Positions 1 to 8,495 of a stretch of DNA of 64,000 nt are shown here, piece by piece. The position numbers and the translations under genes are program-made. A model generated the notes under the pieces. It did no database searches and was not told where the DNA came from. It saw only the letters and a program-made list of their open reading frames with translations. Position 1 is the first letter of the stretch. The number at the start of each line of letters is the position of its first letter. The stretch lies in assembly GCA_030535395.1 (NCBI GenBank), contig JAUNLK010000005.1, positions 1 through 64,000 on the forward strand, read 5' to 3'. This stretch comes from Tissierellia bacterium. GTDB taxonomy: Bacteria > Bacillota > Clostridia > Tissierellales > Peptoniphilaceae.

Positions 1-50
1 AGCATCCACTTGTCAGTAACTAAATCTCATGTCCAGTTTTTGGGGTACAC
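1..50. mobile_element. Probable end of an IS3-family (IS150-like) insertion sequence
   Basis: Positions 30-50 read TGTCCAGTTTTTGGGG followed by TACAC, which resembles from memory the terminal inverted repeat of IS150-group elements. The rest of the element, including any transposase, would lie to the left of the window. No transposase domain is readable in the 30 bases available. The other terminal repeat and the target duplication cannot be seen, so this is a resemblance call only. Confidence 0.4.
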
Positions 51-173
51 ACCAGCACTGGGAGGCATTTTTTGAAACTTTGTCTTTTGAAATCAGTGGG
101 TCATTCCCGTTCCTTTTGCAGCTCTGGTACTGTTAGGGATGTCCTTTGCGGTGTGGTATATCAGCCGCCTCTG

Positions 174-299
174 CTATGGTCTTGCCGCTATTCGGTTCCG
201 GGATGCTATAGGTTCTTCCCACTTACGGGAAGCCACTGGCCAGCAGTCTGTGCTATTTTCGTCCCTTCCTTGGAAGGATGTCTCTTCACCCTGTCCCAT
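174..299 (-). CDS. Small ORF (41 aa) with strong ribosome-binding site, possibly a truncated gene
   Basis: An ATG at 299 is preceded by AAGGAGGTGAT, almost the full anti-16S complement, at good spacing. A promoter-like pair (330-358) lies just upstream, in the short gap after pulA. The product begins MGQGEETSFQGRDEN and is hydrophilic with one Cys; I recognise no family. It ends about 120 bases before the IS-like end, so it may be the 5' remnant of a gene broken by that element. On the opposite strand the same stretch (about 100-200) encodes a hydrophobic run (ALVLLGMSFAVWYI) that looks like a membrane segment without a start, so a decayed plus-strand gene is an alternative. Confidence 0.35.
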   Translation of the reverse strand: MGQGEETSFQGRDENSTDCWPVASRKWEEPIASRNRIAARP

Positions 300-329
300 G
301 GGAATCACCTCCTTCAATATTTTGTATTC

Positions 330-358
330 ATTATATACCCAGGGGCCCAAAAGTTAAA
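330..358 (-). promoter_or_regulatory. Promoter for the small ORF downstream of pulA
   Basis: On the minus strand a TTTAAC box (353-358) and a perfect TATAAT box (330-335) are separated by 17 bases. The -35 box overlaps the pulA stop region, so the small ORF can be transcribed independently of the glycogen operon. Confidence 0.5.
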
Positions 359-3026
359 CCCCCTTTGGCGGAATCTTTTCCCCCTCAAAAGTGATGACAT
401 AGACCGCCCTGCCGCTGATGATCTGTCCCATATAGCACTTCTCATCCACCAGGCCCTCATGGGTGAAGGCCCAGCGGGTTTGGGGATAGAGCCAGGGGCC
501 AATGTCCCGGCCCTGGGGGGTATTGGAGAGGAAGATGCGGTAGCGACCCCCGGTGTTTTCCAGGACCATAAAGCCCGCCTCTGAGTGGAGGATGCGGTGC
601 TTGAGGTCCATCTTTTTTCTGAGGCGAATGAGGTCCCGGACATACTGGACCAGCTGCTCCTTTTCCACCCTCTCCTCCCAGTGGATATTGGTGGCCTCCT
701 GGGGGCCATTGTAGGGATTGTTCCTGTGTCGCCTGCGGAAAAACTCGTCCCCCTGGTGAAAGAGGACCGGCCCCGGAGTGAGCATTTGGACGGCAAGGGC
801 CAGTTTCATCCTGCGAATCTTCTCCCCCTCGCTGCCGCCGAAGTGATCCAGAAAGTCCGCCAGGACCTCGTCGTCGTGACAGGACACATAGGGGAGATTC
901 AGGGGGTGCTTGCCCCCGCCCAGGAGACTCTCCTCCAAATGGGGCTGGGCCCCATTGTCCCCCAGGATCCAACCGGGGCTGTAGTCGAAGCTGCTCCCCC
1001 GAAGGCCATTGCGAAAGTCATCGTCAAAGAGATAGAGGCCCCCATCGCCCCCCTGAAGCCGCAGCTCCCGGGCCAGGACGGACTCCGCCGCCATCCAGGG
1101 CTCCCCGTAGAGGAGGCAGTGGGGATTTTGCTCGCCAGTGCGCCTGCCAATTTCCTCCAGTGTGTGGCGATCGGTGAGGGCGGCCAGGTCGAAGCGAAAG
1201 CCGTCCACCCCCAGCTGCTGACTGTGGTGGATGGAGTCGAAGATGAGCTTTTGGGTGAGGGGCTCCTCCGAGGCCACTTCGCAGCCGGTGCCGGAGCCAT
1301 CGGAGAGGCTGCCGTCGTCCCAGCGGCGGAGGGCCTGGGGATTGAGGAGGGCCAGGTCCGAGCGCTCCCCCAAGTAGAGGTGATTGTAGACCACATCCTG
1401 AATGATGCCAATGCCGTGGCGGTGGGCGGTGGCCACCAATTGGTGGAGGCCCCGGAGGGCGGAGAGGGGGTCCTCGGGATGGGTGCCATAGGAATTTTCC
1501 AGGGCAAAGTAGTGGTCGGGATCGTAGCCCCAGTTGTAATTGTCGCCATCGAATTTACTGGCGGCCTGCTCCCACACGGTGATGTAATTGTGGATGGGCA
1601 TCAGGTGGAGATAGTCCACCCCCAACTCCTTTAAGTGATCGAAGCCCACGGCCCTGCCCCCCAGAGTGAGGCCCTCCCGGCTCAGGGCCAGGAAGGTCCC
1701 CGCCTCCTCCGGGGGCAGGTCCAAAGTGGCGGTGGCATCTTTCACGTGGAGCTCGCAGATGACGGGGTTTTCCACCGCCGGCACAAAGCCCCCCTGGTAA
1801 AACTGATCCTCATTCTCAAAGCGGTAGCCCCGCCTGCCATTGACGGAAAGGGCCTTGGCATAGGGGTCCACCACCTCATAGGCCTCCTCCCCTCGGAAGA
1901 AGCCAAAATTGTAGTAGACGGGGAGCTTTTCCGTGGGAATGGTGCAGTAGAACTCCTCCCCATTTTGGAACATCTCCACCACTTCCCGGTCCATGGTGAA
2001 GGCGTCCTCATAGAGATAGAGCTTGCCCCCCTCCAGATCCTTGGCCATGACCTTGAAGAGGACCTCCCCTCCCGAGGGAAGGGGGCGCTGTCGGCGGAGG
2101 CCCCGGGCATAGGAGAGAATATTCAGCTCCTCCACCACCTCCACCCCCATGGCTCGGTAGAACTTTTGGAGGAAGGGGTCCCGGGTGACAAAGAGATCCA
2201 CCAGGACCTCCCGGGGGATGAGTTTCAGCTTGTGGCGGGTGCGGAGGTCCAAATTGATCACAGGATCGGTGTGGCGCTCCAGGCAGAAGATGAGATCGGG
2301 GAGGTCCAGCTGGGGCCGGGCCACCAGCTCATCGAAGAGCCGGTGGATCTGATCCCAGAGGTCCGCCGCCTCCCGGGCATCGGAGCCAATGAAGAGGCCC
2401 TGGGGATTGGGGAAGTTGAGATCCTTGTGGTAGATCTCCCGGCGCCGCTGGCTGATGAGGGCCCGGTAGCTCTTTGCCACCTCCCCCACGGCCCATTGGA
2501 ACTTTTGGGGGAAGTCCCCGGGGTGGAACTCGGGCCCCTCCCCCCGCTCCTCCAGCTCCCCCTTTAGTTCCAGAAGGCGGGGGTCCCTCACGGAAATCTC
2601 CGGCCCCTCCTCCAGGATGATGATCTGACGGCCCACTCGCTCCCTGGCCTCCTGCCAGGGGCAGTGGTACTCGTCCAGTAAAATCCTCATGGCCTCCAGA
2701 TACAAATAGGAGGGGTCCAGCCCAAAGGCCAGGACCTCCCCCTCCACTCCCTCACTGTAGATTTCCTGGAGGAAGATCCGGGCCACCTCCTCCGGCCCCC
2801 GAGTTTCCATGATGTAGCGCTCTCCCCTGCGCTCATAGCCATAGGTGGTGTGGCCCTCCTCCCGCCAGGGGGTGAGGATGCCCCCCTCATAGGGGAAGTC
2901 CCCCTGGCGGTGGAGATAGACCCGCCCCTCTTCCACCAAGAGGTTCAGGGCATCCAGCTTCCGGGCGGTGGACAGGTGGAGCTCGCCGTGGAGATAGTCC
3001 TCCCGGCCAAAGATGATGTGCTTCAT
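354..3026 (-). CDS. pulA: Type I pullulanase / glycogen debranching enzyme
   Basis: GH13-family alpha-1,6-glucosidase that debranches glycogen or pullulan in the cytosol; no signal peptide is visible. The 890-residue protein has the pullulanase signature YNWGYDP (about 497-503). It also has the catalytic nucleophile in DGFRFD (Asp613), the acid/base in YGEPW (Glu642), and a substrate-stabilising CHDDE (His717-Asp718). An Ig-like starch-binding-type region probably spans about 318-400. The first 310 residues match nothing I recognise and make the N-terminus longer than in ordinary type I pullulanases. The ATG overlaps the glgA stop by 4 bases, so it is translationally coupled as the last glycogen gene of the operon. 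Confidence 0.9.
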   Translation of the reverse strand: MKHIIFGREDYLHGELHLSTARKLDALNLLVEEGRVYLHRQGDFPYEGGILTPWREEGHTTYGYERRGERYIMETRGPEEVARIFLQEIYSEGVEGEVLAFGLDPSYLYLEAMRILLDEYHCPWQEARERVGRQIIILEEGPEISVRDPRLLELKGELEERGEGPEFHPGDFPQKFQWAVGEVAKSYRALISQRRREIYHKDLNFPNPQGLFIGSDAREAADLWDQIHRLFDELVARPQLDLPDLIFCLERHTDPVINLDLRTRHKLKLIPREVLVDLFVTRDPFLQKFYRAMGVEVVEELNILSYARGLRRQRPLPSGGEVLFKVMAKDLEGGKLYLYEDAFTMDREVVEMFQNGEEFYCTIPTEKLPVYYNFGFFRGEEAYEVVDPYAKALSVNGRRGYRFENEDQFYQGGFVPAVENPVICELHVKDATATLDLPPEEAGTFLALSREGLTLGGRAVGFDHLKELGVDYLHLMPIHNYITVWEQAASKFDGDNYNWGYDPDHYFALENSYGTHPEDPLSALRGLHQLVATAHRHGIGIIQDVVYNHLYLGERSDLALLNPQALRRWDDGSLSDGSGTGCEVASEEPLTQKLIFDSIHHSQQLGVDGFRFDLAALTDRHTLEEIGRRTGEQNPHCLLYGEPWMAAESVLARELRLQGGDGGLYLFDDDFRNGLRGSSFDYSPGWILGDNGAQPHLEESLLGGGKHPLNLPYVSCHDDEVLADFLDHFGGSEGEKIRRMKLALAVQMLTPGPVLFHQGDEFFRRRHRNNPYNGPQEATNIHWEERVEKEQLVQYVRDLIRLRKKMDLKHRILHSEAGFMVLENTGGRYRIFLSNTPQGRDIGPWLYPQTRWAFTHEGLVDEKCYMGQIISGRAVYVITFEGEKIPPKGV

Positions 3027-4447
3027 GGCTTGAGGCCCCTCTTTCTGAGGAGGGAGGCATAGAGTTCCAGGTACTCCCGAGTGGGCTCTTCCCAGCTGAA
3101 GTCCTCCGTCATCCCCGTGACCATGAGCTCTCGGTGCTGGGCCGTTCCGTAGAGGCCCAGGGCCCGGTCCACGGCGGCCAAGAGCTCGTGGCTGTTGATA
3201 TTTTCGAAGAGAATTCCCCGCTCCCTTCCCTCCCTGGGGCCCACGGTGTCCCCCAGGCCCCCAGTGTTGCGCACAATGGGCACATTGCCATAGTGCATGG
3301 CGATCATCTGGGAGAGGCCCGAGGGCTCGGTTATGGAGGGCATGAGGAAGAAGTCCCCTGCCCCGTAGAGGAGGTGACTCAGGGACTCATTGAACTGAAT
3401 CAGGGGGCGGTACTTATCAGGGGCGTGGTGCCTTCTCAGGGCATCCTCAATTCTGGGATCCCCCGTGCCCAAAATCACCAGCTGGAGCTCCCGCCGAAGC
3501 ATCTCATCCAGAATGCCCAGGAGGAGGTCCACCCCCTTGATGTCCACCAGTCGGGAGACCATGACAAAGAGGGGCCCGTCCCCCACGGGGAGGGAGAGGC
3601 GCCTCTGGAGCTCGTGTTTGTTCTGCCTTTTCTTTTCCAGGGAGTGGATGTCGTAGTGGACCGGCAGCAGGGGATCGGTGGCGGGGTCGTACTCCCCCAA
3701 GTCGATGCCATTTTGTATCCCCGTGAGTTTGTGGCGGTACTTTCTCAGGAGGCCCGCCATTTCCCTGCCGTAGAAGTCGTAGGTGAGCTCCCGGGCGTAG
3801 GTCCTGGACACCGTGGAGATGCCGTCGGCATAGACAATCCCCGCCTTGAGAAAGCTCATGCCCCCGTAGTACTTGACCCCCTCCTCGTGATAGTAGCTTC
3901 CGGAGAGGCCGGTGTAGGCAAAGGTGTCGAAGTCGAAGGCCCCATTGTAGTTGACATTGTGAATGGTGAGGAGGGTGGCAATGTCCCGGTAGCGGGGATC
4001 CCCCTTGGCGAAGTCCTGAATGTAGAGGGGAATGAGGCCGGTGAACCAGTCGTTGACGTGGACCACCTGGGGCCAGAGGTCCAAAGTGCCCATGAGCTGC
4101 ACCGCCGCCTTGCAGAAATAGGCGAAACGGCGGCCATCGTCCCCCTGACCGTAGAGGCTGTCCCGGAAAAAGAGGGACTCATTGTCCACCAGGAGGATCC
4201 GCAGCCCCCGGTCCACATACTCCAACACCCCCACGTACTCCCGGTGGGGGCCCATGTCCACAAAGTCATAGGCGATGTAGCGGAACTTCTCCCGGTACTC
4301 CCCGGGGATCTGGCGGTAGTTGGGGAGGATCACCGTGACTTCCGCCCCGGCCTCCCGGAGCTTTCGAGGGAGGATGGCGGAGACATCGGCCAGGCCCCCG
4401 GTCTTCACCAGGGGATGGAGCTCCGAGGTGACAAAGAGGACCTTCAT
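3023..4447 (-). CDS. glgA: Glycogen synthase (ADP-glucose type)
   Basis: GT5-family enzyme that adds glucose from ADP-glucose to the growing alpha-1,4 glucan. The N-terminus has the ADP-glucose binding motif KTGGLADV (residues 15-22), and the C-terminal half has the GT-B features ITEPSGLSQM and RNTGGLGDTV. At 474 residues it is full length. It overlaps glgD upstream and pulA downstream by 4 bases each, the expected arrangement of a coupled glycogen synthesis operon. Confidence 0.95.
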   Translation of the reverse strand: MKVLFVTSELHPLVKTGGLADVSAILPRKLREAGAEVTVILPNYRQIPGEYREKFRYIAYDFVDMGPHREYVGVLEYVDRGLRILLVDNESLFFRDSLYGQGDDGRRFAYFCKAAVQLMGTLDLWPQVVHVNDWFTGLIPLYIQDFAKGDPRYRDIATLLTIHNVNYNGAFDFDTFAYTGLSGSYYHEEGVKYYGGMSFLKAGIVYADGISTVSRTYARELTYDFYGREMAGLLRKYRHKLTGIQNGIDLGEYDPATDPLLPVHYDIHSLEKKRQNKHELQRRLSLPVGDGPLFVMVSRLVDIKGVDLLLGILDEMLRRELQLVILGTGDPRIEDALRRHHAPDKYRPLIQFNESLSHLLYGAGDFFLMPSITEPSGLSQMIAMHYGNVPIVRNTGGLGDTVGPREGRERGILFENINSHELLAAVDRALGLYGTAQHRELMVTGMTEDFSWEEPTREYLELYASLLRKRGLKP

Positions 4448-5571
4448 AGCACTTCCTCAATGGTGGAGTTTTTGGGGAGGACATAGGGCTGGATCTGGGA
4501 GCCCATGAGATACTGGCCCTCCCCCACGGTGACGTATTTGTCCAAAATGGCATTGATGACCACGGCCCCCTTTTTGATGTGGGCCTTCTGCATGATGATG
4601 GAGTTTTTCACATGGGCCCCCTCCTCAATGTGGGCCCCCCGGAAGACCAGGGAATTTTCCACCCTCCCTGAAATTTGACAGCCATTGGCAAAGAGGGAGT
4701 TGCTGACATGGGCCGTCTTGGTGTAGAAGGTGGAGGGCTCATCCTTGGTCTTGGTGAGGATTCGGTGGCCATCGCCAAAGATCTGCCGGTAGAAGTCGGG
4801 CTCCAGGAGGCACATATTGGCCCGGTAGAAGCTGGGAATGTCCCGAATGGCCTCGAAGAAGCCGTCGTGGCGGAAGCCCACGATGTTCAGCTCATCCCGA
4901 TAATTGTAGAGGGCATCCTCCATGGTGCTCACATCCCCCCGCTCCAGGGAGCGGCGGGCCAGGTCCACAAAGATCTCCTTTTTCATGAGAAAGGAGTTGA
5001 GATAGAGATTCACCTTGGGGCTGGTGCCCAGGTGATAGCCCAAATTGTCGAAGCGGCCCTCCTCATCGAAGTAGAGCTGCTGGAGACCGGCATAGCGGCC
5101 CATGGGGTCCTCACAGGGGGCGTAGAGGAGGCAGACATCGGCCCCGGTCTCTTCAAAGTGCTGGAACATGGCATCCAAATCGGGTTTCATGAGAAATCTG
5201 GGCCGGTGATAGTAGACATACTTCTCCCGGGTCTCCCGGAAGAAGGTCTCGGTCTTGTCGAAGTCCACCATCTCCCCGTATTTGTTTCGCTCGTCGTCGG
5301 TGGCCACGGGGGGAAAGAGGAAGAGGCCCTGGAAGCGGCGGTTGAGATTCCAGGGGGCCCCCATATTCAGGTGGTCCATGTGGGAGCGAATCTTCTTGCC
5401 ACTGTAAATGGCCACGGTGCGAATGTCGTAGTGGGTCATATTGGACAGGGGAAAGTCGATGAGCCGGTAGCGGCAGCCAAAGGGGAGCATGGAGGATTCC
5501 CTTGAATTGGTGAGGGCTCCAAAGCTATTGTCTTCAAAAATGGGGGCCAAGATGCCCAGGGTTTTTTTCAT
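4444..5571 (-). CDS. glgD: Glucose-1-phosphate adenylyltransferase, GlgD subunit
   Basis: Regulatory partner of GlgC in the ADP-glucose pyrophosphorylase of Bacillota. The 375-residue protein starts with a nucleotidyltransferase fold (LGILAPIFEDNSFGALT) that lacks the canonical GGxGxRL loop seen in GlgC, as is typical of GlgD. It ends in a left-handed beta-helix region of hexapeptide type (GCQISGRVENSLVF). It lies 9 bases after glgC and overlaps glgA by 4 bases. The presence of both subunits argues for Bacillota. Confidence 0.93.
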   Translation of the reverse strand: MKKTLGILAPIFEDNSFGALTNSRESSMLPFGCRYRLIDFPLSNMTHYDIRTVAIYSGKKIRSHMDHLNMGAPWNLNRRFQGLFLFPPVATDDERNKYGEMVDFDKTETFFRETREKYVYYHRPRFLMKPDLDAMFQHFEETGADVCLLYAPCEDPMGRYAGLQQLYFDEEGRFDNLGYHLGTSPKVNLYLNSFLMKKEIFVDLARRSLERGDVSTMEDALYNYRDELNIVGFRHDGFFEAIRDIPSFYRANMCLLEPDFYRQIFGDGHRILTKTKDEPSTFYTKTAHVSNSLFANGCQISGRVENSLVFRGAHIEEGAHVKNSIIMQKAHIKKGAVVINAILDKYVTVGEGQYLMGSQIQPYVLPKNSTIEEVL

Positions 5572-5580
5572 TTGAGCCTC

Positions 5581-6714
5581 CTACTCTACCAAAATTCCAT
5601 CGGGACTGATGAGGGTCACATCGTACTCATTGCCCAGGACCGTCCCCGGGGGGATGTGGACCCCCTCCATGACAATGGCATTTTCCAGGCGGCTGCCCTG
5701 GCCAATGACGGCCCCCGTTTGAATGACGGAATTGTAGACGAAGGTGTCCTTGGCCACGTGGACATTGGAAAAGATCACGCACTTTTGGACGTGGCCCTCA
5801 ATGACGGAGCCCTCGCTGATGAGGGCCTCCTCCACCTTGGCCCCCTCCTCCACCCGGTGGGGGGGAAGATTGAGGTTGTTGGTGTAGATCCGCCAGTCCC
5901 TGTGGAAGAGCTCCAGGGGATCTGCGGGATTCAAGAGGTCCAGATTGCTCTCCCAGTAGCTGCGGACGGTGCCCACGTCCTTCCAGTAGCCCCGGTAGTG
6001 ATAGCTGTAGAGCTTTCGCCCGTCCTCCAGCATTCTGGGGACGATGTTCTTGCCGAAATCGTGCTCGCTCTCGGTCATCTCCTCGTCCTCTACCAGGTAT
6101 TTTCTCAAAACGGGCCAGGTGAAGACATAGATCCCCATACTGGCCAAATTGTTCTTGGGCTCCTGGGGCTTTTCCTGGAAGGCCTCAATGGAGCCGTCCT
6201 CCCGGGTGTTGACGATGCCAAAGCGGGGGGCATCCTCCCAGGGCACTTCAATGACGGAGATGGTGCAGTCGGCCCCACTGGCCACATGGGCATCGATCAT
6301 CTTCATGTAGTTCATCTTGTAGATGTGGTCCCCACTTAAAATGAGGACATAGTCCGGGTCCTTGGAGTCGATGAAGTCCAGATTTTCGTAGATGGAATTG
6401 GCGGTGCCGGTGAACCAGCGGCCCCCCTCCTCCCCGGCGTAGGGGGAGAGAATCTTCAGCCCCACCGGGGAGCGGTTGTAGTCCCAGGGCTCCCCAATGC
6501 CCAAATGCTCGTTGAGCTCCAGGGGCTTGTACTGGGTGAGAATGGCAATGTCGGGGATGGCGGAGTTGGCAGCATTGGACAGGGCAAAGTCAATGATGCG
6601 GAATTTCCCCCCGTAGGGAACGGCGGGCTTTGCCATATTTTTCGTGAGGGCCTTCAGTCGGCTGCCCTGGCCCCCGGCCAATAGCAGTCCCAAAATTTTT
6701 ACTTTTCGTTCCAT
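5581..6714 (-). CDS. glgC: Glucose-1-phosphate adenylyltransferase, catalytic subunit
   Basis: Makes ADP-glucose and pyrophosphate from ATP and glucose-1-phosphate, the committed step of bacterial glycogen synthesis. The N-terminal loop LLLAGGQGSRLKALT is the nucleotide-binding signature, followed by KPAVPYGGKFRIIDF. The substrate region VLILSGDHIYKMNY and a C-terminal beta-helix are present. It is 377 residues, full length. Its start lies inside the end of glgB (16-base overlap) and glgD follows after 9 bases. Confidence 0.96.
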   Translation of the reverse strand: MERKVKILGLLLAGGQGSRLKALTKNMAKPAVPYGGKFRIIDFALSNAANSAIPDIAILTQYKPLELNEHLGIGEPWDYNRSPVGLKILSPYAGEEGGRWFTGTANSIYENLDFIDSKDPDYVLILSGDHIYKMNYMKMIDAHVASGADCTISVIEVPWEDAPRFGIVNTREDGSIEAFQEKPQEPKNNLASMGIYVFTWPVLRKYLVEDEEMTESEHDFGKNIVPRMLEDGRKLYSYHYRGYWKDVGTVRSYWESNLDLLNPADPLELFHRDWRIYTNNLNLPPHRVEEGAKVEEALISEGSVIEGHVQKCVIFSNVHVAKDTFVYNSVIQTGAVIGQGSRLENAIVMEGVHIPPGTVLGNEYDVTLISPDGILVE

Positions 6715-8495
6715 TGCTGGCTCCTTTCAAGAAAATAGAGGCCCTGGAAGGGGCCGAGGTCCAGAGTGACTTCCCGTTCCCTGATGGTGACATTGGGCTC
6801 AGTCCCCGAGGTGTTGAAGATGCATTCATATTCCCCCTCCTCGGGAAGGGTGAACTGGTAGTTTTTCCGGTGGACGGGAGTGAAATTGAAGATGCAGAGG
6901 ATGTTCTCCCCGGCGGACTTTCTAAAAAAGGCCACCACCGAGTCCTCCCTCCGGTCCACCAAAAGCCACTGGAAGCCCTCAAAGGCCCAGAGGGGACCGG
7001 AGAGGGCGGAGTGGCTGAGATAGCAGTGATTGAGGCTCCTGACAAATTCCTTCAGGTCCCGGTGGGACTCGTATTCCAAAAGGTGCCAGTCCAGGGTCCT
7101 CTCCTCGGACCACTCCCGCCACTGGCCCAGCTCTCCCCCCATGAAGAGGAGTTTCTTCCCGGGATGGGCCATCATATAGGCGTAGAGGAGCTTCAGCTGC
7201 TGAAATTTCGCCGAACCGTCCCCGTGCATCTTGTCCAGGAGGGACTTCTTCAGGTGGACCACCTCATCGTGGGAGAGGGGCAGTATGTAGTGCTCGTGGA
7301 AGCTGTACCACAGGGGGAAGGTGAGGTCGTCGTGGTGGTGGCTCCGGTGAACGGGGTCCAGGGCCATGTATGCCAGAAGGTGGTGCATCCAGCCCATGTC
7401 CCACTTGTAGTCGAAGCCCAGGCCATGGGGCCAGGTGATGCCGGAAAAGTCCTCGGACTCCTCGGCGATGACCAAAAAATCCGGGATTTGGTGGAGGACC
7501 TCCGTGAGCTCCCTTAAAAAGGAGATGGCCTCCTGGCGGAAGTTTTGGGGGTCCTTGGTGTCCACCTCCCCCCGGCCGAAATTCTTGTAGATGAGGTAGC
7601 TCACCGCATCCACTCGAATGCCGTCGATGTCGTAGACCCGGGCGAAGAAGGCCGCCGATGAGAGGAGAAAACTCCGCACCTGGGGCCGGGAGAGGTCGAA
7701 GGCCATGGTGTCCCAGACGGGATTTTCCGCCCCCTCCGGGTCCGGGGACTCAAAGGTGGCCGTCCCATCGAAGTATCTCAGGCCGTGGGCGTCCTTGGCA
7801 AAGTGACCGGGGACCCAGTCCAGAATCACCCCAATGCCCTTTTCGTGAGCGGTCTTTACAAAGTTCATAAAATCCTGGGGGCTCCCGTAGCGGCTGGTGA
7901 CGGCGAAGTAGCCCGTGGCCTGATAGCCCCAGCTTCCGTCGTAGGGGTGCTCGGTAATGGGGAGAAGCTCCACATGGGTGTAGCCCATGTCCTTCACATA
8001 GTCCAAGAGGTCCTCTGCCAGTTCGTTAAATTGGGGATAGCGCCAGTACTCCCGTCTGCGCCAGCTGGAGAGGTGGACCTCGTAGATATTCAGTCTGGAA
8101 TCGTTTTTATAGGGGGCGTGGTCCCGGCCAATGTCCTCCAGGGGGAGGACCACACTGGCCGTTTGGGGAATGAGCTCCCCGGTGAAGGCAAAGGGATCGG
8201 CCTTGAGCTGGGCCCCGGCCTCCGTGTGGATCTTGTACTTGTAGCGGCCCCGAACTTCCGGGGGCAGGGTGATGGTGTAGCACTCGTACTGGGGCCCCGC
8301 CATGGGGAGGACCTCCCGCCCCCAGTCATTGGCATCCCCCACCCACTCCACGGCCAGGGCATGGGGGGCCCACACCGTGAAGGTGATGCCCCCCTCCTCC
8401 CGGTGGGGACCCAAGAATTCATAGGCCGTGCTGCTCTTCCCCTGATTGAAAAAATAGGCCGCCTGGGGATCTATGGGCCGGTAGCTGTAGTTCAA
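6699..8495 (-). CDS. glgB: 1,4-alpha-glucan branching enzyme
   Basis: GH13 enzyme that cuts alpha-1,4 chains and re-attaches them as alpha-1,6 branches. The 598-residue protein has an N-terminal CBM48-like domain (ITFTVWAPHA), the GH13 motif DWVPGHF, the nucleophile in GIRVDAVSY, the acid/base in VIAEES, and LSHDEVV. It is somewhat shorter than the E. coli enzyme because there is no extra N-terminal module. The start overlaps the herA stop by 4 bases, so glycogen genes are coupled directly to herA. Confidence 0.95.
   Translation of the reverse strand: MNYSYRPIDPQAAYFFNQGKSSTAYEFLGPHREEGGITFTVWAPHALAVEWVGDANDWGREVLPMAGPQYECYTITLPPEVRGRYKYKIHTEAGAQLKADPFAFTGELIPQTASVVLPLEDIGRDHAPYKNDSRLNIYEVHLSSWRRREYWRYPQFNELAEDLLDYVKDMGYTHVELLPITEHPYDGSWGYQATGYFAVTSRYGSPQDFMNFVKTAHEKGIGVILDWVPGHFAKDAHGLRYFDGTATFESPDPEGAENPVWDTMAFDLSRPQVRSFLLSSAAFFARVYDIDGIRVDAVSYLIYKNFGRGEVDTKDPQNFRQEAISFLRELTEVLHQIPDFLVIAEESEDFSGITWPHGLGFDYKWDMGWMHHLLAYMALDPVHRSHHHDDLTFPLWYSFHEHYILPLSHDEVVHLKKSLLDKMHGDGSAKFQQLKLLYAYMMAHPGKKLLFMGGELGQWREWSEERTLDWHLLEYESHRDLKEFVRSLNHCYLSHSALSGPLWAFEGFQWLLVDRREDSVVAFFRKSAGENILCIFNFTPVHRKNYQFTLPEEGEYECIFNTSGTEPNVTIREREVTLDLGPFQGLYFLERSQQWNEK

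Noticed and set aside
72-584. Plus-strand ORF of 170 codons at the left edge
   Set aside because: It runs into the antisense of pulA and has no ribosome-binding site. Only the hydrophobic part near 100-200 is in another frame and might be a relic.
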